Source: Streptacidiphilus carbonis (GTDB lineage: Bacteria > Actinomycetota > Actinomycetes > Streptomycetales > Streptomycetaceae). Taken from it: a DNA stretch of 64,000 nt. The notes beneath the pieces are model-generated. The model did not search any database. It was not told where the DNA came from and saw only the letters and a list, made by a program, of their open reading frames with translations. The translations under genes and the position numbers were made by a program. Location: assembly GCF_000787775.1 (NCBI RefSeq), contig NZ_BBPM01000022.1:1-64000 (forward strand), read 5' to 3'. Positions within the stretch are counted from its first letter, which is position 1. Each line of letters begins with the position of its first letter. Of the stretch, positions 40,793-50,483 are shown in pieces.

Positions 40793-43659
40793 CGTTGGTC
40801 CCCCACTCTCAACTCGACACCGATCTGGCGTTTGCCGATCACTGCTGCTTCGACCACGACCACCGCCACGGCGAGGACCAGCAGCACCAGTCCCGGGCCG
40901 AGCACGGGCAGCGCGGTGGCCCGCAGCCCGGCGTCGACGGTCACGCCCACCAGCGCCGACAGGTCCACCGAGGGACCCAGCAACGGGACGGCCGCCAGGC
41001 CCAGCGCGGTGCCGGCCAGCACCGCCGCGACCACCTGCGGCAGCGCCTCCACCAGGATCAGCCGGTAGCCCTGACGGGGGGTCATCCCCATGGTGCGCAA
41101 CCGTACCAGCAGGGCTGCGCGCCCCGGCGCGGCCTGCAGCAGCGACAGCAGCACCGCCAGCACCGCGAGCGCGGCGCCCGCCAGCACGGTGGCCAGGTAG
41201 AGCGTGGCCGCCCCGTCGGACAGCCGGTCGCCGTGCAACGTGGCCAGCGCCTCGGTGCGGAGGTCGACGGTGAGGGCTGTCGACCCGGCGGCGCGGGACA
41301 CCGCTGATCGCAGTGCCCTTCCGTCCACCGGGCCGGTGACGTAGAGCGTCAGCGGCGCGTCGGCGGCGGCGGACGCGTGCGGCTGGGCGTCCAGTGCCTC
41401 GCTGGAGGCGAGCAGGAACGGATTCTTGCCCATCAGCACCGAGTCCAGTACTCCGGCGACCCTGATCCGGAAGGTGCCGAAGTCGTTCTGCACCTCCATC
41501 GGTGCCGAGCCCATGGTCGCGGCCACGTCCGCGGAGACCAGGACCGGGATCGGGCCGCTGCCGCTGTAGTGCAGCAGCCCGGCCGGGAAGGACCCGCCGT
41601 CCACCCGGTCCGAGACGCCCCGGTAGCCGGACGGGTCCACCGCGTAGAAGTCGGCCACCGCGTCGTTCTGCGGGAACTGGACCCGGCTCTGCGCCACCGG
41701 CAGCACGCTGCGCACGCCCGGCGAGCTGCGTACCGCCGCGACCACGGCCGCGGGGATCTGCGCGCCCGTACCGCTCACCTGGGCGTCCGCGCCGACCTCG
41801 GCCAGGGCGGCCTGTTCGCGGCCTTCGCCGATGCCGCTGAGCACCTCGCTGCCGAACACGGCCACGGTCAGCGCCAGCAGCAGGGCCATCAGCGGCAGCA
41901 CCGAGGCGGTCGAGGAGGCGCGCCCGGCCCTGGCCAGGCCGAGGAAGCCGACGGCGCCACCGCGCCGCTGCGAGGGGCGCGCAGCCAGCCGCAGCGGCCA
42001 GGGGTAGAGCCGCATCAGCAGGAACGCCCCGGCCAGGCCCATCAGCAGCGGTGCACCGGTCAGCAGCAGGTCGACGCCGCCGCTCGACACCAGCCCCTGG
42101 CGCCGTACCGCGACCACGGCGGCGACCGCCACCAGCACCACTGCCAGTTCGGCGACGGTGCGCCGACGGCTGGGCCGGGCCGTGGTCACGTCCTCGGGAC
42201 GCCCCGCGGCCCGGATCCTGCGGTGCCGGAACAGCCCGCGCAGCGGCATCGCGGCGGTGGCGACCGCCCAGACCGCGAGGCCCGCGGTGAGCGCGGGCAG
42301 GGTCCGGCCGGTGGGCAGGAGCAGCAGGGCCAGGCCGATGCCGGCGACGGCGCCCGGCGTGGTGCAGCACAGTGCCTCACCGAGTAGCCGGCGGCCCAGC
42401 GCGGGCATGCTGCCGCCGCGCGCCCGCAGCAGCCGCAGTTCGCCGTCCCGCCGGTCCGCCGCCAGCCCGGCGGCCATCAGCAGCACCGCGCCGGCGATCC
42501 CGGCCGTGCCGGCCAGGCCCACCGTGAGCACCGGGGCGATGGCGTCCGCCTCGGACGTGAACTGGGTGAGGGCGTCGGGCAGGCCGGAGCTGAACTGCTG
42601 GCCCTGCGGGAACCCGGCACCGGGCGCCTTCGCCGCCGCCTGCCCGTCGCCGGTCAGCACGTTCGCCAGTCGGCTCTGCAGCCCCGGGATGTCGTGCGCG
42701 TGCAGAACCCCCTGCTGCGGAAGGAACCACCAGTAGGCCTCCATCGTGCCGACGGCGGGGAAGTACGGGACGGTGCCGGCCGCCACCAGCGCCTCGACGT
42801 GCCAGGTGCTGGCGGGGTCGAGGCCGCCGGTCGGGGGCAGGGTGAAGGTGGAGACCGGGGCGATCAGGCGCGGCTCCGCGCTCCAGTAGTCCTGGTTCGG
42901 GTTGAGCGGCTGGTAGACGCCGACCACGTGGAGCAGCACCGGCGAGCCCCGCTGCGGCGCCAGGTGCAGCACCTGGCCGAGCCGGATGTGGACGGTGCCC
43001 GCGGTCGCGGCGCTGACCGCGATCTCCAGCTCGTGCGGCGCAGCGGTGCCGGCGCGGGGCGGCTGCGGCATCCGGCCCCGGACCACTTTCAGCCGGGAGG
43101 CTTCGCCGTCCTGCCAGTCCAGGGTCATCAGCGGCGGGATGCCCTCGGGCCGGGCCAGGCCGGGGTCCATGAGGAAGTCCCTGACCCCGGTGGTGTGCAC
43201 GCCGGTGCTGCCGCCGGAGGTCTCGGCGGGCACCTCGGTGAGGATGCCCGCGAGCTTGGCGCGGACGGCCGCGAGGTTCGACGGCGACACCGTGGACGCG
43301 TCGTCAAGCTTCGTAAGGGTGCCGTCGCGGGCGAAGCCGGCGACGGCCTCCACCGCCGAACCCGACACTCCGGCCTTGGCCAGCTCGCTGTGCAGCGCGC
43401 CGTCCTGGTAGCGGTCGTACCAGCGCGGGAAGCCGGCCGCGATGAAGGTGGTGGCCAGCACCAGCACCACCAGGGCCAGCGCCGCTCCCATGGCGGACCG
43501 CAGCCTGGTCCGGGTCCAGGGCGCCACGGCCGGCGGCCGGGCGGCGCCCGACCCCGACCCCGACCCCGGTCCGGGCCCGGACCGGTACCCGCGACGCAGG
43601 CCCGGAAGCCGTCCCCGGCGCGGCTCCTGACGCTCGCTCACCTGCTGCTCCCCGCTCAT
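40789..43659 (-). CDS. Large FtsX/MacB-type ABC permease
   Basis: 956 residues, ATG 43659, overlapping the stop of the preceding permease gene by ATGA. A basic Gly/Ser-rich cytoplasmic leader precedes TM1 (AALALVVLVLATTFIAAGF). An extracellular domain of about 300 residues follows. Then come two sets of FtsX helices separated by a second extracellular domain (SEVLSGIGEGREQ... to LSDGAATLYLATVLAGAA). Motifs such as LLRARGGSMPALGRRLLGEAL and LVRLRTMGMTPRQGYRLILVEALP are the typical cytoplasmic coupling helices. It should work with the ATPase downstream to move a lipid, peptide or drug, or to transmit force to the cell surface. Confidence 0.85.
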   Translation of the reverse strand: MSGEQQVSERQEPRRGRLPGLRRGYRSGPGPGSGSGSGAARPPAVAPWTRTRLRSAMGAALALVVLVLATTFIAAGFPRWYDRYQDGALHSELAKAGVSGSAVEAVAGFARDGTLTKLDDASTVSPSNLAAVRAKLAGILTEVPAETSGGSTGVHTTGVRDFLMDPGLARPEGIPPLMTLDWQDGEASRLKVVRGRMPQPPRAGTAAPHELEIAVSAATAGTVHIRLGQVLHLAPQRGSPVLLHVVGVYQPLNPNQDYWSAEPRLIAPVSTFTLPPTGGLDPASTWHVEALVAAGTVPYFPAVGTMEAYWWFLPQQGVLHAHDIPGLQSRLANVLTGDGQAAAKAPGAGFPQGQQFSSGLPDALTQFTSEADAIAPVLTVGLAGTAGIAGAVLLMAAGLAADRRDGELRLLRARGGSMPALGRRLLGEALCCTTPGAVAGIGLALLLLPTGRTLPALTAGLAVWAVATAAMPLRGLFRHRRIRAAGRPEDVTTARPSRRRTVAELAVVLVAVAAVVAVRRQGLVSSGGVDLLLTGAPLLMGLAGAFLLMRLYPWPLRLAARPSQRRGGAVGFLGLARAGRASSTASVLPLMALLLALTVAVFGSEVLSGIGEGREQAALAEVGADAQVSGTGAQIPAAVVAAVRSSPGVRSVLPVAQSRVQFPQNDAVADFYAVDPSGYRGVSDRVDGGSFPAGLLHYSGSGPIPVLVSADVAATMGSAPMEVQNDFGTFRIRVAGVLDSVLMGKNPFLLASSEALDAQPHASAAADAPLTLYVTGPVDGRALRSAVSRAAGSTALTVDLRTEALATLHGDRLSDGAATLYLATVLAGAALAVLAVLLSLLQAAPGRAALLVRLRTMGMTPRQGYRLILVEALPQVVAAVLAGTALGLAAVPLLGPSVDLSALVGVTVDAGLRATALPVLGPGLVLLVLAVAVVVVEAAVIGKRQIGVELRVGDQR

Positions 43660-46600
43660 GAGTCCTCCGGCTGCCGCAGCTGCCGGGCCGGGTCGCCGCC
43701 GCGCAGCCCCGCCACCACCGCCGTCAGCAGCGGCACCGCCGCGACCGCCACCAGCAGCAGCACCAGCCGTTCGCCGGGTATCCGCACCAGTACCTGGGGG
43801 ACCGGTCGGTGCGCCACCGGGGTGATCACCAGCAGCGGCGTCACCAGCCGGGTCAGCGCCAGCCCCAGACCGGCGCCCACGCCGACCCCCACCACCACCG
43901 GCAGCGCCAACTCCGCGGCGGTGCCGCGGACCAGCTGCCACCGTCCGGCGCCCAGCGCCCGCAGCACCGCCACCTCGCCCGTCCGCCGCCGCACCGCGCC
44001 GGCCGCGTCGGCGCTGAAGCCCACCGCGGCCAGGGCGACGGCCAGGGCGACCGCGGCGAGCAGAGCCGCCTGCGGTCCGGTGCCCAGCGGGTCGGACAGG
44101 GCGGCCGCGGAGACCTGGTCGCGGACGTACACCGCCGCCACTCCCTGCAGACTCCGCAGCGCCGTGCCGACCCGGTCGGCGGTGCCGGGGGCGGAGGCGA
44201 CGGACAGCCACCACTCGGCGGCCGGCAGCGGGGTGGCCTGGTCGGCCAGCGCCCGGCGGTTGTAGGAGGCCAGGTCCACCAGCAGGGCTCCGCCGTACTC
44301 GCTCGGGTCGGTGCTGCCGTACCCCGAACCCTGCACCAGCGCCGATCCGTTGATCCCCTGTTCGGCTGCGCTCCCGGTGCCGGGGAGCGCCTCGACCGAG
44401 GCGGTGATGACGACCTGCACCGAGCCCGACCCTGAGGGAAGGGCCAGCTGCGAGCCGATACGGGTGCCGGTGGAGGAGAGGAACTGGTGGTCGGCCACGG
44501 CCGGCAGCGCGCCGGTCGGGGTGCCGGCGGGGCGGAGGGTCAGCGTTCCGGAAGGTGTGTCGCTGCCCGGACCGGCGCGGAAGGTGCCGCTGTCGATGAC
44601 GGCGGTCAGCAGCGCCCCGCGGCCGGACGCCATGCTGAGCACCTTCCCGTCGACGTAGCCGGCGGCACCGTCGGCCGGGCCGTAGGAGATGTTGTTCTCG
44701 CCCGCGTCGAAGGACGCCTTCCAGTCGGCGCCCTGCGGCAGGGCGGCCGCGGCGCCGCCCTGTCCCTGCCCGCGCACCGCGTGCACGGTGAACGTCTGGG
44801 TGACCGCCTGCCCCAGCGAGACCGGAGTGGTGACGGTCACTCCGCTCACCCACAGCGGGTAGGCGGGAGCGCCGCCGCCGGTGGCGGCGGCCAGGTCGAA
44901 GACGACCGGGTGGGTGGCTCCGTCGGCCTCGACCGATCCCGCCGCGAGTGTGTAGGGGAGGCCGTAGCGGTCGGTGACCTGGATCGCGACCCCGTCGGTC
45001 GAGCCGCTCATCTGCGGCAGGCCTGTCGCCCCCGCTGCCCCCGACCCGCGCAGGGCCAGCCCGGCGCTGAGGTCCAGCACGATGCTGTCGGGCCGGCCCG
45101 GGACCTGGATGCCCTGGGCGGCCGCGGGCAGCGCCTTGTCCGCCAGCGAGGACAGCAGTTGGCGGGCGCTGCGGTCGGCCAGGTCGGCACGCAGCGGGTA
45201 CCGGTCGGCCTCCTGCCGGGTGTCCAGGGCGACCAGCTCGGCGGAGCGGCCGGAGGTCGCCGACACCGAGCCGCGGCCCACCGGGACCGCTCCGGTCACC
45301 CCCGGGACCGCGGTGTACTGCCCGCCCTGGCCGAACGGCGGGGTGCTGTTGGCCGCCACCCGGATCTGGCCGCCGGTGTTGAACGCGGCCTGGTCGGTCT
45401 GCGACTGCTGCCAGGTGGCGGTCTGCCCGATCGAGAGGGTGCCGATGGCGGTGGCCAGTGCCAGTACCAGCACCGGTCCTGCGCCCTGCTGCGGCCGCCG
45501 GGCCAGCTGCCAGCCCACCATGGCGGCCGGCAGCGAGCGTCCGCGTGCGGTGAGCCGTTCGGCGGCCTTGGCGGCCATCGGTATCAGACGCAGCGTCAGC
45601 ACCGTTCCCGCGCACAGCGCCAGGGTCGGCGCGGCGACCAGCACCGGGTCGATGCCCAGCTTGCCGCCGCTGTCCGCGGTGAGCACCCCGCTGCCGTCGC
45701 CCTGGGCGGCGTAGTGGTTCAACTGCCAGTAGGCGCCCACCGCCAGGCAGAGCAGGGCCAGGTCCGAGCCGCCGCGCAGCAGCCCGGGCAGCGCCGCCCG
45801 GCGGGCCCGGCCGCGCCGGTGCTCGGACCAGCTCCTGGCCCGCACCAGGGTCGGGCCGAGCACCACCAGCGCGCTGGCGAAGGCGGCGGCCAGCGCGGCC
45901 CACCAGGCGCTGTTCGGCAACGGCCCGTCCAGCCGTACTCCCGAGCGGGCCAGCGGGCCGTAGCTGCCGAGCAGCCGGATCAGCGGGGAGGCGAGCAGCG
46001 GCGCGAACGCGGCAGCGGGGAGCACCAGCAGCACGGCCTCGGCGGCGGCCAGCAGGGTCAACCGGCGCGGGGCGGCGCCGCGGGCCCGCAGCAGCGCGTT
46101 CTCCGACTCCCGCTCCTCGGCCAGCAGTCGCGCCGCGAGCAGCAGCGTCATCATCGCCAGCAGGCACAGCTGCAGCACCGCCACCAGCAGCGTGGCGCGG
46201 GCCACCAACAGCGAGTTCTGCAACTGGTCCAGCAGCGAGGGCAGGACGCAGGTGGCGGAGAAGGGGCCGGCGCCGCTGCCGGCGGACCGGTCGCCGATGC
46301 CGTTCACCACCGCGCGCAGGCTCTGCGCCAGCACAGGCAGGTGCGCGCTGCCCAGGCCGCCGAAGTCGGCGACGACCTGCCAGGACTCCTGGTACTGCGG
46401 GACGGCGCCGTTGCCGAAGTCGGCGTCGTCGACCAGCAGCGGCCCGTAGGCGGTGCTGCTGTTGCCCGAGCCGCGCGAGGCGCCCTTGCCGAGCAGCGGA
46501 TCGAGCTGCCAGTAGCGGTCGGTGCCGCTGCGCGGGGTGTAGACGCCGGTGATCCGCAGCCGCACCTGCTTGCCGCTGATCCGGTCCTTGACGGTGACGA

Positions 46601-47087
46601 CGGGGGTGCGGCCGCCGGTGGCGCCGAAGCGCCGGGCCGCGGCCTGCGGAACCGCGACCGGAATCGGTGCGCCGGGCGTCGCCGTTCCCGGCCAGGCCCC
46701 GCTGAGCAGGCGCAGCCGGGCGCGGTCCGGCGAGCCGAGCGTGGCGGTGTCCGGGTCGGCTCCCTCGGCCGCGCCCGGCAGTGCGTAGGGGTCGGACAGC
46801 GCCAGCGCCAGCGTGCCGGTGGGCAGCCCGGGGAAGGCGTCGGCGGCGAGCTGCCGGACCGCGGCGTCGTTCCTGGTCCGGTCCGCCTGGCCCGCGGCGC
46901 GGGTCAGCAGCAGCGGGGTGCCGGCGGCGTCCGTGGTGGCGAGCGTGCGGCGGACCCCGGCGTCGCCGACCGAGGAGGTGAAACCGGCCAGCGCGGCCAG
47001 CACCGTGGTGGTGAGCAGCACGGTGAGCAGCGCGGCGGTGATCAGCAGGCGGTGGGCCCGCACCCGCAGCAGGACGAAGCCACCCAC
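43656..47087 (-). CDS. Very large FtsX-type ABC permease
   Basis: 1143 residues. TM1 is HRLLITAALLTVLLTTTVLAALAG. Two big extracellular domains flank central membrane helices (LLVAVLQLCLLAMMTLLLAARLLAEERESENALLRARGAAPRRLTLLAAAEAVLLVLPAA), and the protein ends with the FtsX helices AALLAAVALAVALAAVGFSADAAGAVRRRTGEVAVLRALGAG. It is the first gene of the three-gene exporter operon. Size is at the upper end for the family, which is common in streptomycetes. Cargo unknown. Confidence 0.85.
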   Translation of the reverse strand: MGGFVLLRVRAHRLLITAALLTVLLTTTVLAALAGFTSSVGDAGVRRTLATTDAAGTPLLLTRAAGQADRTRNDAAVRQLAADAFPGLPTGTLALALSDPYALPGAAEGADPDTATLGSPDRARLRLLSGAWPGTATPGAPIPVAVPQAAARRFGATGGRTPVVTVKDRISGKQVRLRITGVYTPRSGTDRYWQLDPLLGKGASRGSGNSSTAYGPLLVDDADFGNGAVPQYQESWQVVADFGGLGSAHLPVLAQSLRAVVNGIGDRSAGSGAGPFSATCVLPSLLDQLQNSLLVARATLLVAVLQLCLLAMMTLLLAARLLAEERESENALLRARGAAPRRLTLLAAAEAVLLVLPAAAFAPLLASPLIRLLGSYGPLARSGVRLDGPLPNSAWWAALAAAFASALVVLGPTLVRARSWSEHRRGRARRAALPGLLRGGSDLALLCLAVGAYWQLNHYAAQGDGSGVLTADSGGKLGIDPVLVAAPTLALCAGTVLTLRLIPMAAKAAERLTARGRSLPAAMVGWQLARRPQQGAGPVLVLALATAIGTLSIGQTATWQQSQTDQAAFNTGGQIRVAANSTPPFGQGGQYTAVPGVTGAVPVGRGSVSATSGRSAELVALDTRQEADRYPLRADLADRSARQLLSSLADKALPAAAQGIQVPGRPDSIVLDLSAGLALRGSGAAGATGLPQMSGSTDGVAIQVTDRYGLPYTLAAGSVEADGATHPVVFDLAAATGGGAPAYPLWVSGVTVTTPVSLGQAVTQTFTVHAVRGQGQGGAAAALPQGADWKASFDAGENNISYGPADGAAGYVDGKVLSMASGRGALLTAVIDSGTFRAGPGSDTPSGTLTLRPAGTPTGALPAVADHQFLSSTGTRIGSQLALPSGSGSVQVVITASVEALPGTGSAAEQGINGSALVQGSGYGSTDPSEYGGALLVDLASYNRRALADQATPLPAAEWWLSVASAPGTADRVGTALRSLQGVAAVYVRDQVSAAALSDPLGTGPQAALLAAVALAVALAAVGFSADAAGAVRRRTGEVAVLRALGAGRWQLVRGTAAELALPVVVGVGVGAGLGLALTRLVTPLLVITPVAHRPVPQVLVRIPGERLVLLLVAVAAVPLLTAVVAGLRGGDPARQLRQPEDS

Positions 47088-47222
47088 CTGAGCCCCCGTG
47101 CCCTCGCCCGATCACCGCTGATTCGCGGGCGATCCTGTCACGGAGGCCAGTGGTGGCGGAAGGGCCTTGGGCAAATCGTGTCCGACCCGGGAGTGGACGG
47201 GAGCTTGATCAGCGTGTACAGG

Positions 47223-47624
47223 TCAGGGAGTGTTGACCATCGACGCGGCCGCGTACACCAGGTAGTCCCAGAGCTGCTGCCGGTGCTCCTCGGCCAGCCC
47301 GAGTCCGTCCACCGCCGCCTTCATATGGCGCAGCCAGGCGTCGTGGGCGGCCCGGTCCACGGTGAACGGCGCGTGCCGCATCCGCAGTCGCGGGTGGCCC
47401 CGCTCGTCGCTGTAGGTGCGCGGGCCGCCCCAGTACTGCATCAGGAACAGCGCGAGCCGCTCCTCGGCCGGCCCGAGGTCCTGCTCCGGGTACATCGGCC
47501 GCAGCAGCGGGTCCTCGGCGACGCCCTGGTAGAAGCTGTGCACCAGGCGCCGGAACACCGGCTCTCCGCCGACCTGCTCGAAGAACGTCCGGGTGTCAGG
47601 GGTGCCTCGCTTGATCTGCTCCAC
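47223..47624 (-). CDS. glbO: Truncated haemoglobin, group II (trHbO type)
   Basis: 133 residues from the GTG at 47624 (MEQIKRGTPDTRTFFEQVGG); an upstream in-frame ATG overlaps the divergent gene and lacks a ribosome site. The two-over-two globin fold has FYQGVAEDPLLRPMYPEQDLGPAEERLALFLMQYWGGPRTYSDERGHPRLRMRHAPF. The proximal His is in RMRHAPF and the CD1 Tyr in MYPEQ. The conserved Trp at G8 is in DAWLRHM. Such globins bind O2/NO and help detoxify or deliver O2. The stop lies 135 bp after the exporter operon start region. Confidence 0.9.
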   Translation of the reverse strand: MEQIKRGTPDTRTFFEQVGGEPVFRRLVHSFYQGVAEDPLLRPMYPEQDLGPAEERLALFLMQYWGGPRTYSDERGHPRLRMRHAPFTVDRAAHDAWLRHMKAAVDGLGLAEEHRQQLWDYLVYAAASMVNTP

Positions 47625-47673
47625 AGCCCCATATTCGCAGACGCCAGCAGCGGCCATCCGACATACTCGGCGG

Positions 47674-48027
47674 ATGATCGCACCGCGCGCACTGCTGCAG
47701 GCCCATCTGGACGCCTTCAACGCCGGCGACCTCGACGCGCTGATGGCCGGGTTCGCCGACGACGCGGTCTGGCGTACCGGCTCCGACACCGCCGCCGGGC
47801 GGCCCGAGTTGACCGAGCTGTTCGGCTGGGCGATGGCCAACATCATGCCGAAGCTGACCGTCCGCAGCGTGGTGGCCGAGGGTGAGTCCGCCGCCTGCGA
47901 GCTCACCGAGACGCTCACGCACGACGGCGTGACCAGCGCCGTCCCGATCGCGGGGTTCTTCCGCTTCCGCGACGGGCTGATCGTTTCGGCGACGGTCTAC
48001 CGCGAGGGCAGCGCCGACCTGGCCTGA
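47674..48027 (+). CDS. SnoaL-like (NTF2-fold) protein
   Basis: 117 residues, ATG 47674. One SnoaL-like domain covers the chain: LLQAHLDAFNAGDLDALMAGFADDAVWRTG, TELFGWAMANIMPKLTVRSVVAEGESAACELTETL and IAGFFRFRDGLIVSATVYREG. Members bind hydrophobic small molecules or act as isomerases/hydroxylases. It is divergent from the globin, sharing a 49-bp promoter gap, and convergent with the FHA gene. Specific role unknown. Confidence 0.82.
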   Translation: MIAPRALLQAHLDAFNAGDLDALMAGFADDAVWRTGSDTAAGRPELTELFGWAMANIMPKLTVRSVVAEGESAACELTETLTHDGVTSAVPIAGFFRFRDGLIVSATVYREGSADLA

Positions 48028-48051
48028 ACCGGGCGCGCTGCCCGACGCCGC

Positions 48052-49047
48052 TCAGGCGTGGTGCACGGTGATGGTGGTCCAGGCGCCGACGTGGATCCGG
48101 TCGCCGTCCTTCAACGGGATCGGGGTGTGCGCCGGGATCGAGTCCGGCGCGCCGTTGAGGGTGGTGCCGTTGGTGGAGTCCTGGTCGATCACCACCCAGC
48201 CGCCGTCCGGCTGCTCCTGCAGCAGGGCGTGCTGGTGCGAGGCGCCCGGGTCCTCGGGGGCCGTGGACAGGTCGATCTCCGGCACGGTGCCGCGCTGGTT
48301 GCTGCGGCGGCCGATCCGGAGCTGCCCGCGCCCGGTCATCGGCACCCGCCGCTCCTGCGAGTACGGCGGGTAGTACAGTCCGGCGGCGTCCGGGCCGCTG
48401 CGCGCCATCATGTCGTTGAAGTAGTCGCGGTCGGCGGCGACGCTGGCCACCCAGGTGACCCGGCCGGCCGGCTGCTGCGGCTGGGACTGCTGGGACTGCT
48501 GCTGCTGTTCCGGCGGCGGCAGGAAGTAGTCGGTACCGAAGCCCCCGCTGGTGTCGCCGGTGGAGTACTGCACCCCGCCGTAGTTCCCCGGCTGCGGCTG
48601 CGGCTGCTGGGGCTGCGGCTGGCCGGGCTGGGCGTAGCCGCCGGGCTGCTGCCCGTAGCCCTGCTGCTGTCCGTAACCGGGCTGCGGCTGCTGACCGTAG
48701 GGCTGGGGCTGCTGCGGCTGCTGGGGTTGCTGTTGCTGCGGAGGCTGCTGCTGGAAGTGCGGCGGCACCGGGGACTGCTGCTGCTGCTGCGGCTGCTGGG
48801 CGCGCCGGGAGGGGGAGGCCAGGTCGTAGTCGTACCCGCACTCCTCGCAGTAGCGGCCGGTCTGCGGGGTGCTGCAGATCGGACACATCTCCAGCCCGGC
48901 GGTCTGCGGTGCCGGTTCCGGGGCCCCCCACTGCTGCTGGGGCTGCTGCTGATGCTGCGGCTGGGCAGCCTGTGGTTGCATGGGCCAGCCGCAGTAGTCG
49001 CAGTAGTCGGCGGCTGTCGAATCATGTCCCTGCGGGCAGATCGGCAT
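48052..49047 (-). CDS. Zinc-ribbon, Gln/Pro-rich FHA-domain protein of the PknG locus
   Basis: 331 residues, ATG 49047. The N-terminus has a short zinc-ribbon-like CPQGHD...CDYCGWP, and CPICSTPQTGRYCEECGYDYD follows at about residues 54-75. A Gln/Pro/Gly-rich linker of about 120 residues (PQQQQ, GYGQQ) leads to the FHA domain: LRIGRRSNQRG, DPGASHQHALLQ, VVIDQDSTNGTTLNG, with the Arg, Ser and Asn that bind phospho-Thr. In mycobacteria the PknG substrate GarA is also an FHA protein, but it is small and lacks these parts. Here it may recruit phosphorylated partners or be the kinase output. Last gene of the seven-gene operon. Confidence 0.85.
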   Translation of the reverse strand: MPICPQGHDSTAADYCDYCGWPMQPQAAQPQHQQQPQQQWGAPEPAPQTAGLEMCPICSTPQTGRYCEECGYDYDLASPSRRAQQPQQQQQSPVPPHFQQQPPQQQQPQQPQQPQPYGQQPQPGYGQQQGYGQQPGGYAQPGQPQPQQPQPQPGNYGGVQYSTGDTSGGFGTDYFLPPPEQQQQSQQSQPQQPAGRVTWVASVAADRDYFNDMMARSGPDAAGLYYPPYSQERRVPMTGRGQLRIGRRSNQRGTVPEIDLSTAPEDPGASHQHALLQEQPDGGWVVIDQDSTNGTTLNGAPDSIPAHTPIPLKDGDRIHVGAWTTITVHHA

Positions 49048-49133
49048 AGGGAGCCCCCCTCTGGCTCGTGGGTGCAGCGCCCGGCCGGGCGGCCTGCTTC
49101 TTCAGGACGCGTGGTGCTCTGATGCGGGTCTGA

Positions 49134-50480
49134 TCAGGGCGTCTTCTTGACCCGGACCGTCTTGGTGGACCGGGTCTCCAGTGTCATCGAGTCGGCCTCG
49201 CTGACGTTCTTACGGAATCGAACGGTACCTTCCTTCGGGTTCACCACGTCCACCACCTTCGCCAACAGCCGGAAGGTGTCCTCATTGCCCGATTCGTGCG
49301 CCAGCTGGACGGCCTTGCCCAGCTTGGACGTCGCGCTGTCCAGATCGCCGCGCCGGTGGGCCTCCATGCCCTCCTGGATCGCGTTGGCCAGGTCGGCCTG
49401 GCCGGTGTAGTGCGCCACCTGCGGGCTGATCTTGGTGGAGGCGGCGATGTCGTCCGTCCACACCGCCTTGACCAGGCCCTGGGACAGCACCTCGGTGCTC
49501 CCGTCGGGCTGCGGCACCACCAGGCTGATCCGTCCGGCCAGCATCTCGCTGCCCACGGCCGCCGAGGGCACCTCGATGCACACGTGGTAGTCGCGGCTCT
49601 CGTCGCCCCAGGAGCCGGTGGGGTAGTCCCCGGCGCGCGGCCCGGACTCCTTGCGGCGGCCGCTCAGGTCCTCGACGGTCGGGGCGACCTGCTTGACGAA
49701 CTTCACCGCGGCATTGGCCGGCGTCCACACCCGCAGGGCCACGTCCGCCACCTCCTTGCCCATGGCGTTCTCCATCATGGCGCGGAAGTCGTCGGCGAGA
49801 GCCGCGGGGTCGGCGACGATGTCGACCGTGCCCAGCAGCGCCGAAGAGATCCGGCGCAGCTCCTGGACCTCCCAGTCGGTGCCCACGCCGCGGCAGTCCG
49901 CGGTGAAGTGGCCCTGCACCCGGTCCAGGGTGCGCTGCAGGTCGTTGGGGTTCTCGTGCTCGTTGCGGCCGTCGGTGAGCAGGATGCCGTGGCGGATGGA
50001 TATGTCCCGGCGGGAGTGGAACAGCTGCTCCGCCTTGCTCAGCCAGGTGCCGATGGCGGTCCCGCCGCTGGGGGTGAGCCGCCGCAGCGACTGCTTGGCC
50101 TCCTCACGGCTGCCGGCGTGCGCCACCGCGAGCTGTCCGCCGCCCGGGTAGACCTCCTTGGCCTCGTGCGTCCCGGCCACCACGGCGAAGGCGACCCCGT
50201 CCCTGACCGCGTCGATCGCGGCGGCGGTGGCCTCACGGGCGGCGCGGATCTTGTCGGAGGGGTAGTCCATGGATCCCGAGCAGTCCACCATGATCACTAC
50301 CGCCGCGTCCGGTCCGTCGGCGTAGTTGACCGGCTGGGAGCCGACGCTGCCGCTGGTCCCTCCGCCGGTCGCGGTGACCGTGACGATCGCGTTGACCTCC
50401 CGGGCCCCCTCGGCCAGGTACTCGTTCTGGAAGATGTCGACGGCGAACTGGGGCAGGTTGGACTTGGCGAGCCTGGCCAT
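49134..50480 (-). CDS. vWA-domain protein of the PknG locus
   Basis: 448 residues, ATG 50480. The vWA domain (about 55-230) has a full MIDAS: DCSGS, then GGTAIG and LLTDGRNEH. Following beta-rich regions (DVALRVWTPANAAVKFVKQV, RISLVVPQPDGS) fit the structure of Ca-activated-channel-like vWA proteins. A C-terminal helical part (ANAIQEGMEAHRRGDLDSATSKLGKAVQLAHESG) looks like a TPR pair. No signal peptide. It is translated three bases after the phosphatase gene, and probably scaffolds the kinase-phosphatase complex in the cytoplasm. Confidence 0.85.
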   Translation of the reverse strand: MARLAKSNLPQFAVDIFQNEYLAEGAREVNAIVTVTATGGGTSGSVGSQPVNYADGPDAAVVIMVDCSGSMDYPSDKIRAAREATAAAIDAVRDGVAFAVVAGTHEAKEVYPGGGQLAVAHAGSREEAKQSLRRLTPSGGTAIGTWLSKAEQLFHSRRDISIRHGILLTDGRNEHENPNDLQRTLDRVQGHFTADCRGVGTDWEVQELRRISSALLGTVDIVADPAALADDFRAMMENAMGKEVADVALRVWTPANAAVKFVKQVAPTVEDLSGRRKESGPRAGDYPTGSWGDESRDYHVCIEVPSAAVGSEMLAGRISLVVPQPDGSTEVLSQGLVKAVWTDDIAASTKISPQVAHYTGQADLANAIQEGMEAHRRGDLDSATSKLGKAVQLAHESGNEDTFRLLAKVVDVVNPKEGTVRFRKNVSEADSMTLETRSTKTVRVKKTP

Positions 50481-50483
50481 GGG

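Noticed and set aside
40789-47087. The two large permease genes as one broken gene
   Set aside because: Each has its own start, full domain set and an ATGA overlap; they are two intact adjacent permeases.
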